Assembly (NCBI GenBank): GCA_016839635.1
Contig: JAEOTV010000279.1
Span: 1-32,055, forward strand
Direction of reading: 5' to 3'
DNA length: 32,055 bases
From: Promethearchaeota archaeon
GTDB taxonomy: Archaea > Asgardarchaeota > Lokiarchaeia > Sigynarchaeales > SOKP01
A program made the position numbers and the translations under genes. The notes under the pieces were generated by a model that was given only the letters and a program-made list of their open reading frames with translations, searched no databases and was not told the DNA's origin. How positions within the stretch are numbered: the first letter of the stretch is position 1; each line of letters starts with the position of its first letter. Of the stretch, positions 15,698-23,060 are shown piece by piece.

Positions 15698-16054
15698 TTA
15701 CTCTATTTCAAAATCTTCAATCATTGAGATTTTTTTATTAGAATCAATGGTAATAGCATTCAACTTTACGTCCTCATCAGTGCTATCCTCTTCATCGATC
15801 ATTACAAAATAAAAAGTTTCTCCTTCTGTATCATACCCGACTTCCATCTCTCCACAATCCTCAGGTAATATTCCTTTAATGGGATCTGGAGCATTTTCCT
15901 TTAAAATCTCGAAGATAGTATCCTCGATTTTTTTCTGACCTTCTCTAATTTTCTTAATTGTTTCGAAGTCAAAATTTCCCATAGACTCTTGTGCTTTAGA
16001 ATTTAAATCATTCCATTCTTGGAACATTTCTTTCAAATTAGGTTTTGAAGCCAT
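15698..16054 (-). CDS. Hypothetical acidic protein
   Basis: A 118-residue soluble protein, strongly acidic in its C-terminal half. The N-terminal half is helical and possibly coiled-coil (LKEMFQEWNDLNSKAQESM, then IKKIREGQKKIEDTIFEILKE). The C-terminal half alternates as beta strands around Asp/Glu-rich turns (GYDTEGETFYFVMIDEEDS, LNAITIDSNKKISMIEDFEIE). No family is recognised. The ATG at 16054 gives MASKPNLKEMF. The gene is convergent with the acyl-CoA dehydrogenase; the gap holds T-runs on both strands, likely shared termination. It is divergent from the SagB-like gene at 16165. Confidence 0.6.
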   Translation of the reverse strand: MASKPNLKEMFQEWNDLNSKAQESMGNFDFETIKKIREGQKKIEDTIFEILKENAPDPIKGILPEDCGEMEVGYDTEGETFYFVMIDEEDSTDEDVKLNAITIDSNKKISMIEDFEIE

Positions 16055-16164
16055 ACGAATACATTAATATTATCAAAAATAAAGGTTCTTATTATCACAA
16101 AAATAAAGAATAAAGGAACATTCTCTAAAATAATAATAGACATCAATAAATAATAGGTGAAATA

Positions 16165-16740
16165 ATGAGTATCTCATTACCAAAACCAGAATTGAAAACG
16201 GAAAAAAGCCTTGAGGATTGTATTTATGAGCGGGAAAGTATAAGAAACTTTAAAGATAGAGTTATTGAGATTGAAAAAATCTCACAAATATTATGGGCCA
16301 CTCAAGGGAAAAAAGGAGAAAAAAGAACAGTTCCTTCTGCAGGAGCAACTTATCCATTAGAAATTTATGTTGCTCTCAGAGATAGGGGATTTTTTAATTA
16401 TGATGTTAAGAACCATACATTAGATTTAATTAAAGAAGAAAATTTGAATAAAAAACTTGCTAAAGCTTCCTTAGACCAATATTTTATTGCTGAAGCATAT
16501 ATGAATATAATAATTTGTGCAGAATTCTCAAGAACGACCATGAGGTATGGAGAAAGAGGTATTAGGTATGTATATATAGAGGTGGGACATTGTGCTCAAA
16601 ATATTCACTTAGAGGCTGTCGCTTTAGGTTTAGTATCAGTACCGATTGGTGCTTTTGAAGATGATCAAGTAAAAAAAGTTCTTGAACTTCCTAAGAAAAT
16701 TGAGCCTCTTTATATTATACCTATTGGATATTCTAAATAA
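16165..16740 (+). CDS. SagB-like nitroreductase-family oxidoreductase
   Basis: A 191-residue FMN-dependent oxidoreductase of the SagB/ThcOx branch of the nitroreductase family. Its typical features are RESIRNF near the N-terminus (FMN phosphate contact), SAGATYPLEIYV (60-71), and the C-terminal GHCAQNIHLEAVALGLVSVPIGAF helix. Family members oxidise azolines in RiPP maturation, but many stand-alone copies like this one act in unknown redox reactions, and no YcaO or precursor gene is nearby. The ATG has a perfect AGGTGA ribosome-binding site seven bases upstream. The length is that of a single domain. Its 3' end overlaps the convergent GNAT gene by 8 bases. Confidence 0.82.
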   Translation: MSISLPKPELKTEKSLEDCIYERESIRNFKDRVIEIEKISQILWATQGKKGEKRTVPSAGATYPLEIYVALRDRGFFNYDVKNHTLDLIKEENLNKKLAKASLDQYFIAEAYMNIIICAEFSRTTMRYGERGIRYVYIEVGHCAQNIHLEAVALGLVSVPIGAFEDDQVKKVLELPKKIEPLYIIPIGYSK

Positions 16741-17281
16741 CTTGCTGAGCATCAAATTCTTTTTTTTCTATTGAAAAATACATAGCTTTGAATGGTAGTT
16801 CACGGATTTGAATTTGACCCAAATATTTCATCCCAATTCTCTCAGCAACTTTCCATATCCCTGTACTTTTAGAATTTATGTATGTAGATATTTTAGCTAA
16901 ATTTAGCTTTAAAAAAGCATATTCTATGAGTTTTTTCATTGCTTCTATAGCAAATCCAAAACCCCTATATATAGGAAGCAATGAATAAAAGCAGATTGCT
17001 TCATTGATATTTGCTAAAAGCCTTAATCCACAAAAACCAATATATTCACTTGTATCTTTTTTTGTAATTATTAGGCTAATAATAGGATCTGAGGTTTTTT
17101 CAGAATGGAAGAACGATTGATATAAAAATACTGGGTTTTTCAAATCTGCTTTATTAATGATATATTTTAAGTTTTCAAAAATTAAATCATCTTTAATAAT
17201 TTTCATAAAAAACTCAAAATCCTCTTGAGAGAATGGTCTAAGATTAAGCCTTTTACTCTCTATAGTTTTGGGAAGATCCAT
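16733..17281 (-). CDS. GNAT-family N-acetyltransferase
   Basis: A 182-residue acetyltransferase of the RimJ/RimL-like GNAT type. The N-terminus TIESKRLNLRPFSQEDFEFF is the usual first strand and helix. GFCGLRLLANINEAICFYSLLPIYRGFGFAIEAMKKLIEYAF (about 95-136) includes the acetyl-CoA pyrophosphate loop in the form YRGFGFA, and KISTYINSKSTGIWKVAERIGMKYLG ends the fold. Substrates could be protein N-termini or small amines. The gene overlaps the SagB-like gene tail to tail by 8 bases and is divergent from the CPBP gene at 17379. Confidence 0.82.
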   Translation of the reverse strand: MDLPKTIESKRLNLRPFSQEDFEFFMKIIKDDLIFENLKYIINKADLKNPVFLYQSFFHSEKTSDPIISLIITKKDTSEYIGFCGLRLLANINEAICFYSLLPIYRGFGFAIEAMKKLIEYAFLKLNLAKISTYINSKSTGIWKVAERIGMKYLGQIQIRELPFKAMYFSIEKKEFDAQQVI

Positions 17282-17330
17282 CTGAATATTTGAAACTATA
17301 AAACATACGTTATTAAGTTTTTAAGGTAAA

Positions 17331-17342
17331 TTAATATATATA
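17331..17342 (+). promoter_or_regulatory. TATA-box-like promoter for the second CPBP gene
   Basis: TTAATATATATA lies 37-48 bases before the ATG at 17379, giving an expected transcription start near 17362 and a leader of some 15 bases. No strong Shine-Dalgarno sequence is present. Confidence 0.35.
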
Positions 17343-17378
17343 ATTTCAATTTAAATTCATATAATCTGTTTTACTTAA

Positions 17379-18206
17379 ATGTCATATGACGAGAATCTTG
17401 TAAAAGATAGAATAAAAAACAGTATACTATACAATTCAATTATCTTTTTATTCTTTATATACTGGTTTTTCTACTCCTCAGTTGGTAATATTTTAATGTC
17501 TCTTGTGATATGTGTTATAATTTTTTTTATTATATTTGCTAATATCATTACGGAACGTAAAAAAAGATTTACCAGAAAGGAAATAATTATATATATACTA
17601 CTTTTATTCATCCCATTTTCATTAATAGCAAATGCTATCTTATTTTATAATACTTCAATTATTATTTTTATTCCATTTAATAATTTGGTTGGAATAACCC
17701 ATAACCATAATATTATTTTATTTTTACTTTATTTTTCAATTATCTTGCTAAAATTAATTGGAATTAGGATCTACTTCTCAAGAAATGTAAAATTCATTGA
17801 AGAAGGAAAAGGAGATGAAATATTTCAATTTTTCACGAGGAATATAAATTATAAAAAGATAATCCTTTTAATTATTCTATTTCCTTTATTAGCTTTTGTT
17901 GAAGAATTGATCTATAGAACTCTCCTACTTAGTGTTTTAACTTATTATCTAAACTGGGAGTATTTTTTGAGTGTTATTTTCATTTCAGTTCTTTTTGGAT
18001 TAGTTCATTTCTCTACTTCACAGAACTGGGGGCATGTAATTTCCACAGTTATATCTTCTATTATATATTCTCTTGCTCTAATACAATTAGGTTTATTATA
18101 TCCTTGGATATTCCACTTATCCACAAATTTATTCGTTCTTTTATTCTATTATCAAGGAAAGAAGAAATACTCTCTCCAGAAATTATCTGAAAACCAGTTG
18201 AAATAA
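17379..18206 (+). CDS. CPBP-family intramembrane metalloprotease, second copy
   Basis: A 275-residue polytopic membrane protein. The three CPBP motifs are present: EELIYR (E175, E176, R180), FGLVH (H210) and FHLSTN (H246, N250). About eight hydrophobic segments surround them (roughly 17-55, 70-100, 110-132, 160-174, 185-208, 217-250). The sequence outside the motifs is very different from the CPBP protein at 1058, so this is a separate subfamily and not a recent duplicate. The ATG at 17379 follows the only TATA candidate. The gene is 59 bases before the DJ-1 gene and may share a transcript with it. The substrate is unknown. Confidence 0.82.
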   Translation: MSYDENLVKDRIKNSILYNSIIFLFFIYWFFYSSVGNILMSLVICVIIFFIIFANIITERKKRFTRKEIIIYILLLFIPFSLIANAILFYNTSIIIFIPFNNLVGITHNHNIILFLLYFSIILLKLIGIRIYFSRNVKFIEEGKGDEIFQFFTRNINYKKIILLIILFPLLAFVEELIYRTLLLSVLTYYLNWEYFLSVIFISVLFGLVHFSTSQNWGHVISTVISSIIYSLALIQLGLLYPWIFHLSTNLFVLLFYYQGKKKYSLQKLSENQLK

Positions 18207-18265
18207 TTTGACTAATACTTGAATCCATTAACAAATTTTTTAAACTTAAGATCAGAAGGGATCTT

Positions 18266-18910
18266 ATGATTCATAAAATTCTAATTCTTACCGGAGATTA
18301 TGTTGATGATTATGAATTAATGGTGCCTTATTCTGTTCTTACTATGTTTGGATGTGAGGTTAAAATAATTTGTCCTGGTAGGGGAAAGGGTGAGTTCATT
18401 AAAACGGCAATTCATTATATTTCAATAGAAGATTGGGATTTAGCTTTAAAGAGAAAACCTATTACCTACTCAGAATCACTTGGACACCCGTATAGATTAA
18501 CTGATGATTTTGATTGGGAAAATGTTGAGAAAGAAGTTGAAAATTATAATGGATTGATTATTCCAGGTGGAAGAGCTCCAGAATATTTATCATTAATTCC
18601 AAAGGTTCAAAAACTTGTTTTTCATTTTATGGACAAAAATAAACCAATCGGTGCAATTTGCCATGGTCCTCAAGTCTTAGCTCATACTGATGCTGCTTAT
18701 AAAAAAATTGATTATTTAAAAGATAAGAAAATCTATCCGTATCCTTCTATTGCTCTGGAGTGCACTTTACAAGGAGCAATAGTAGAGGATGAATATCCTG
18801 GTAATATTGCCTATACGCAAGATAAATTAGTAACCGCTCCATCTTGGGATGGATTACCTGATTTCATGAAACAATTTCTCAAACTGCTAGATTTAAATAC
18901 ATTACCTTAA
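18266..18910 (+). CDS. DJ-1/PfpI-family protein
   Basis: A 214-residue class I glutamine amidotransferase-like protein. The first strand and turn KILILTGDYVDDYELMVP resemble the large DJ-1/PfpI branch, GLIIPGGRAPEYL (96-108) precedes the nucleophile elbow AICHGPQVL, where C132 is the conserved reactive Cys, and LVTAPSWDGLPDF ends the fold. Family members act as glyoxalases, deglycase-like enzymes, proteases or chaperones; the exact role cannot be told. A helical insertion at 50-90 is typical of the larger members. The ATG at 18266 lies downstream of a GAAGGGATC purine stretch. A strong terminator hairpin follows directly (18919-18952). Confidence 0.88.
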   Translation: MIHKILILTGDYVDDYELMVPYSVLTMFGCEVKIICPGRGKGEFIKTAIHYISIEDWDLALKRKPITYSESLGHPYRLTDDFDWENVEKEVENYNGLIIPGGRAPEYLSLIPKVQKLVFHFMDKNKPIGAICHGPQVLAHTDAAYKKIDYLKDKKIYPYPSIALECTLQGAIVEDEYPGNIAYTQDKLVTAPSWDGLPDFMKQFLKLLDLNTLP

Positions 18911-18918
18911 AATCTTAC

Positions 18919-18952
18919 TGTATGTTATTTTACACCCTAACATACATTTTTT
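18919..18952 (+). terminator. Hairpin plus T6 terminator after the DJ-1 gene
   Basis: TGTATGTTA (18919-18927) pairs perfectly with TAACATACA (18938-18946) across a 10-base loop and runs directly into TTTTTT (18947-18952), nine bases after the stop codon. It is the cleanest intrinsic-type terminator in the window. Confidence 0.7.
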
Positions 18953-18980
18953 AAAATATCTATTATTGAGACTAAAAAAA

Positions 18981-19796
18981 ATGAAAATTGAATTTCGAGA
19001 AGCTAAAAGCATTATCACAAAGAGTAATATTCCTTCAATTGATTATGTTATAAATCCCTATACAGGATGCCAACATGGTTGCATTTACTGCTATGCTGAA
19101 TTTATGATAAGATTTACAGGGCATAAGGGTGATAAATGGGGGCAATTCTTAGATATAAAAACTTTTAATTTGGATAAAATTAAGCCACAGAGATACAATG
19201 GAAAAGTAATTCTATTAAGTTCAGTAACAGATCCATATCTACCCTTAGAAAAGAAATATCAAAATACAAGAAAAATATTAGAAAAGTTAGTTGGAACTGA
19301 AGCTGAAATTTCAATTCTCACTAAATCGAAATTGGTTGTTAGAGATATTGATTTATTCAAGAAGTTTAAAAATATTAGAGTTGGTATTTCAATTAGTACT
19401 TTAGATGAAAATTTTGCAAGCGTTATTGAACGGGTAGCATCAAAACCTTTGGATCGATTAAATGCTATTAAACAAATTTATAACGAGGGCATTGAAACAT
19501 ATACATTTGTATCACCATTTTTTCCAGGAATAACTAATTTTAAAGCTATTATTGAGGAGAGTAAGGATTATACCACCCGTTTCCTTTTTGAGAATTTAAA
19601 TTTTAGGCCTCATAATATCCCTAGAATAATGAAAATAATTCGAGAATACTATCCAGAATTACTATTGAATTATAAAGAAATCCAAAAAGATGTAAGTTAT
19701 TGGGATAATCTTGAGGTTGAGATTAAAAATTATTGTGATCTAAAGGATCTTAATTATGAGATTGAATTCCACCATGGAGGTTTTTCAAAAAGTTAA
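18981..19796 (+). CDS. SPL-family radical SAM protein
   Basis: A 271-residue radical SAM enzyme. The cluster motif INPYTGCQHGCIYCYAEF gives C30-x3-C34-x2-C37 counted from this start. The early segment KVILLSSVTDPYLPLEKKY and the repeated strand-helix pattern (ISILTKSKLVVRDIDL, VGISISTLDE, IKQIYNEGIETYTFVSPFFPGI) match the spore-photoproduct-lyase-like (SPL/Rv2578c) group found widely in archaea, whose substrates are mostly unknown. No auxiliary cluster Cys set is evident near the C-terminus. The ATG at 18981 is chosen over a TTG at 18966, because MKIEFREAKS is a typical family start and the TTG lies close to the preceding terminator. Confidence 0.85.
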   Translation: MKIEFREAKSIITKSNIPSIDYVINPYTGCQHGCIYCYAEFMIRFTGHKGDKWGQFLDIKTFNLDKIKPQRYNGKVILLSSVTDPYLPLEKKYQNTRKILEKLVGTEAEISILTKSKLVVRDIDLFKKFKNIRVGISISTLDENFASVIERVASKPLDRLNAIKQIYNEGIETYTFVSPFFPGITNFKAIIEESKDYTTRFLFENLNFRPHNIPRIMKIIREYYPELLLNYKEIQKDVSYWDNLEVEIKNYCDLKDLNYEIEFHHGGFSKS

Positions 19797-19841
19797 AAAA
19801 AAATTTTAAATATACATAATTAAAAGGAATTTTATAACCAG

Positions 19842-20495
19842 ATGCCTAGTAGTGTATTTTCTCACCAAGCACCCGGATTGTTGATAAAAATAAAATACCC
19901 TAGAAAGTTTGATGGGGCTGCTTTATGTATCAGCACATTCGTACCTGATCTTAATCTAATTATTAATCCTTTCCTAACATTTGATTTTAGAATTATAACT
20001 CATAGTCTATTAGGACTAATAATTTTTACCTTACCATTGACTTTAATCTTAACAATGGCATTTTCTAGGTACATTGGTCCATTTATTGCTGATATTGCGA
20101 AAAGAGGTAATAGAATATACAAACCATTGAAATTTTATGGTTTAGATGATTGGGATAATTTTAAAAAAAAAAAATTTAATAAAAAGTATTTTGTAGTTGC
20201 ATCTTATTCTACCCTTATTGGAGGTCTAACACATCTTTTACTTGATCTTCCAGCTCATGAATATTCTCTAATGTTTTTTCCATTAGTAATGCAAAATCCG
20301 GATTTTTTATTATATTCTATCATAGATTTTGGCATTATTAATATTGGCCCAATACAAATCCATGCTGATTTGACAGTATACCAACTTATTTGGTTTATTG
20401 AATCACTGATTACGTTAGTTATAGCTCTTTATCTTCTGAGATATATTAAGAAAAAGAATTTAATTACTAAATGGTATAGTAAGACTGATTTTTAG
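19842..20495 (+). CDS. DUF4184-like membrane protein
   Basis: A 217-residue membrane protein. The N-terminus MPSSVFSHQAPGLLIKIKYP, then FDGAALCISTFVPDLNLI, and the motif FRIITHSLLGLIIF match the pattern of DUF4184, in which conserved His and Asp residues near the membrane face (SHxA, VPDL, THS) suggest a metal-dependent hydrolase. GGLTHLLLDLPAHEYS (about 126-141) supplies a further His-Asp-His set. There are four or five membrane helices. The catalytic function is not established for this family. It follows the radical SAM gene after 45 bases in the same direction, possibly in the same transcript. The ATG at 19842 places the SH motif at residues 7-8, as in relatives. Confidence 0.7.
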   Translation: MPSSVFSHQAPGLLIKIKYPRKFDGAALCISTFVPDLNLIINPFLTFDFRIITHSLLGLIIFTLPLTLILTMAFSRYIGPFIADIAKRGNRIYKPLKFYGLDDWDNFKKKKFNKKYFVVASYSTLIGGLTHLLLDLPAHEYSLMFFPLVMQNPDFLLYSIIDFGIINIGPIQIHADLTVYQLIWFIESLITLVIALYLLRYIKKKNLITKWYSKTDF

Positions 20496-20618
20496 TTTAC
20501 ACTTTTACCAAATTACCGTACCTTTTACTAATATCTTGATTTGTTTAGATATTTGTCGAATTAGAAATTTTAAGATAAAGTTTTTAATTTACTTTAAAGT
20601 TTAGAAATATGAAAACAT

Positions 20619-21929
20619 ATGTCAGAAAGGAGCGATAATGTAAAGATAATTAGCCCTACAATCTCAAAATTTCAAGAAAGCATTAAGGTTAATAAAGATA
20701 AGGCAATATCAGAATTTTGGAAAAAAATAGAAAAATTAGGAACTCCTCTTTTTGAAGAAATTGAAGGAGATGATAAGTATAATATCATTACTTTTTTAGT
20801 TCAAGAAGATGGAGAGGTAGGTAATATTATTTGTAACAACATGTTTGTTATTGAAGATATAAGAGATGGTTTACTTCAAAGAATTGAAGATACAAACATT
20901 TATTTCAAATCTTATAGAATTCTTAAAGGGATCAGAGAAATATATTGTTTAAGCAAAAATAATCCACTTGAACCAAAAAATCCTTCTGAGAATATGGTTA
21001 AGTATGTAGACTTAATTTTTCATGACCCTTCTAACTCAAAAAAATCAATCCTTAAGGTTGACAAAATTTGCTTTCCGATTAATGAAATTGTATCTCCTGA
21101 TGCCCCTCCCCAACCTTATTATGGTGAAAGAACCAATATAGATCAAGGTAAAGTAGAAGAATTTACATCCGACAGTGGAATACTTGAAATAGAACGTCAA
21201 ATCTTAGTCTACACACCCCCAAATTACTCTAAAAACCATAATCCTTATCATTTTCTTCTAATATTTGATGGGATACTCTTTGAAGAGCGAGCTAAAGTTT
21301 CTTCCACATTAGACAATCTCATTGCAGATGATAAAATTCCTCCCGTAGTTGCGATTATGATAGAAAATTTCATACCAACAAATGTTGTTCTAAGATCCAG
21401 TGAATTAGTGCCTAATTCAAAATTTTTGAAATATATCATTAAAGAATTATTACCTTGGGCACATGAAAACTATAATATCACATCAGATCCGTCTCATTCA
21501 ATAATTGCTGGTGCTAGTTTAGGAGGTCTAGCAGCTAGTTCAATAGCTTTTAAAAATCCAGAGTTTTTTACTAATGTCTTGTCCATGTCAGGATCCTATG
21601 GATGGTATCCGGGAGCCGAATACTGGATTCAAATGGTAAAGGATATTAAAGATCTTGAACGATGGTGGTCAGAAGAGGATGAAAAGGAGGGGGAATGGCT
21701 TGTACGTCAATTCTCCCAATCAGAAAAATTACCCTTAAAATTTTATCTTGATGTGGGAGTTCTTGAAAAAAATGATCCCAATCAACTTTTTATATCTAAT
21801 CGTCATTTTCGTAATGTTTTAAAGACTAAAGGTTATCCTGTTTCCTATGTGGAATTTTTAGGAGGACATGACTTTGTATGTTGGCGTGGTTCAATTGCAG
21901 ACGGGCTTATTTATCTTATTGGAAAATAG
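20619..21929 (+). CDS. Fes/EstD-like alpha/beta-hydrolase esterase
   Basis: A 436-residue esterase of the enterochelin-esterase-like group. Residues about 20-180 form an N-terminal beta-rich domain (ITFLVQEDGEVGNIICNNMF onward), analogous to the Fes N-domain, and 185-436 form the catalytic fold: ERQILVYTPPNY, HFLLIFDGILF, the nucleophile elbow GAS300LGGLAAS, LSMSGSYGWYP, a candidate acid E383 in LDVGVLEKND, and H417 in GGHDFVCW. The Fes family cleaves iron-chelator esters, but such hydrolases in archaea lack siderophore genes and probably act on other esters. No siderophore gene is present here. There is no signal peptide. The ATG at 20619 has no strong ribosome-binding site. Confidence 0.8.
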   Translation: MSERSDNVKIISPTISKFQESIKVNKDKAISEFWKKIEKLGTPLFEEIEGDDKYNIITFLVQEDGEVGNIICNNMFVIEDIRDGLLQRIEDTNIYFKSYRILKGIREIYCLSKNNPLEPKNPSENMVKYVDLIFHDPSNSKKSILKVDKICFPINEIVSPDAPPQPYYGERTNIDQGKVEEFTSDSGILEIERQILVYTPPNYSKNHNPYHFLLIFDGILFEERAKVSSTLDNLIADDKIPPVVAIMIENFIPTNVVLRSSELVPNSKFLKYIIKELLPWAHENYNITSDPSHSIIAGASLGGLAASSIAFKNPEFFTNVLSMSGSYGWYPGAEYWIQMVKDIKDLERWWSEEDEKEGEWLVRQFSQSEKLPLKFYLDVGVLEKNDPNQLFISNRHFRNVLKTKGYPVSYVEFLGGHDFVCWRGSIADGLIYLIGK

Positions 21930-22001
21930 AAATAAACATAAAACTCTTTTTTTTGAATTGATATTTTATATTAATTAAGAATAATTGCTCGAGAAAACAA
22001 T

Positions 22002-22994
22002 TTGAATTCAACCTTAAAAATTAGCAGAAGACAGGAAATCACCGCTTATTTATTATTAATGCTAACTATGGTTATTTGGGGTGGTACTTGGCCAATTGGG
22101 AAATGGATAGTAGATCCCTTATATGGACCAACTATTCCTCCATTTATGATAGCCGTAATTCGATATTTCTTAGCAGTAGCTTGCTTTTTTATAATTCTTA
22201 AAATTAAAGAAGGAACTATAAATTGCCATTTTGCAAAGAAAAATTGGAAAATTTTGTTATTGATGGGACTATTATCGGTCACTATTTACCAAATAGGGTA
22301 TCTTATTGGGGAAATATTTACCGCAGCAAGTGATGCTAGTATTATGGTCGCTACAAATGCTATATGGGTTGTAATTCTTTCTAGTCTCTTCTTAAAAACA
22401 GAATTTTATAATTGGAAAAAAATTATTGGAACTCTAATGGCTTTTGTTGCGGTTATATTTGTCGTTGGATTTTCACCAAATGTAAATGTCTCAAATCGAT
22501 TATTTGGAGATATTTTAATTTTAATTGCTGCATTTGCTTATGCTACATATACTGTTATATCTCGGCATTTTATGAATAAAGTGAATGAAAATACTGAATT
22601 ATCTAATCCTAGCTCTTTATGGATAATTACTTGGGTATCTTTTTTTGGTTTTTTAACAACTGCTCCTTTAGTTTTCATTTTCAGCCCTGAATATCTTAAT
22701 CCGTTGCAATATTTGAGTATTGATTCTCGAATTTGGATAGGAATTTTATATTTAGCCTTTTTATCTACAATAGGTGCCTATACTTTCTATTTAGAGGGCG
22801 TTAAACGACTAGATGCTAGCAGAGCAGCTATATTTCAAACATTAGTACCTTTATTTGGGGTTATTTTTTCTGCTCTCTTTTTACAAGAACAATTCGATGT
22901 TTTTATCTACCCCTTTTCCTTATTATTAGTAATTCTAGGAATTACTCTTGTAAATCTTAAGATTTCTCGTTTAAAAAAGGGGAATGACAAATAA
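22002..22994 (+). CDS. EamA/DMT-family transporter
   Basis: A 330-residue drug/metabolite-type exporter with ten predicted membrane helices in two EamA halves (roughly 15-150 and 165-322). The first helix MVIWGGTWPIGKWIVDP carries the usual W-G-x-x-x-x-x-K start, and the second half ends in the GAYTFYLEGVKRLDASRAAIFQTLVPLFGVIF motif, typical of EamA domain 2. Substrates may be amino acids, nucleotides or polyamines. The start is a TTG at 22002 (MNSTLKISRRQE). The first in-frame ATG would cut into the first helix, so the TTG is preferred. It is convergent with the substrate-binding protein at 23061. Confidence 0.85.
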   Translation: MNSTLKISRRQEITAYLLLMLTMVIWGGTWPIGKWIVDPLYGPTIPPFMIAVIRYFLAVACFFIILKIKEGTINCHFAKKNWKILLLMGLLSVTIYQIGYLIGEIFTAASDASIMVATNAIWVVILSSLFLKTEFYNWKKIIGTLMAFVAVIFVVGFSPNVNVSNRLFGDILILIAAFAYATYTVISRHFMNKVNENTELSNPSSLWIITWVSFFGFLTTAPLVFIFSPEYLNPLQYLSIDSRIWIGILYLAFLSTIGAYTFYLEGVKRLDASRAAIFQTLVPLFGVIFSALFLQEQFDVFIYPFSLLLVILGITLVNLKISRLKKGNDK

Positions 22995-23060
22995 ATATGA
23001 ATATTATCATTTTTTAAAAATATAGAAAAAAAGAATAATTATTTTTTATATATTTCATAA

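Noticed and set aside
16165..17281. SagB-like gene as part of a RiPP (azoline peptide) cluster.
   Set aside because: No YcaO/cyclodehydratase, precursor peptide or transporter lies beside it; the GNAT neighbour is convergent. A stand-alone nitroreductase-type enzyme is the safer reading.
20530..20553. AATATCT/AGATATT inverted repeat after the DUF4184-like gene.
   Set aside because: The 7-base A-T-rich arms with a 10-base loop and no T-run are weak, and such symmetry is common in this composition.
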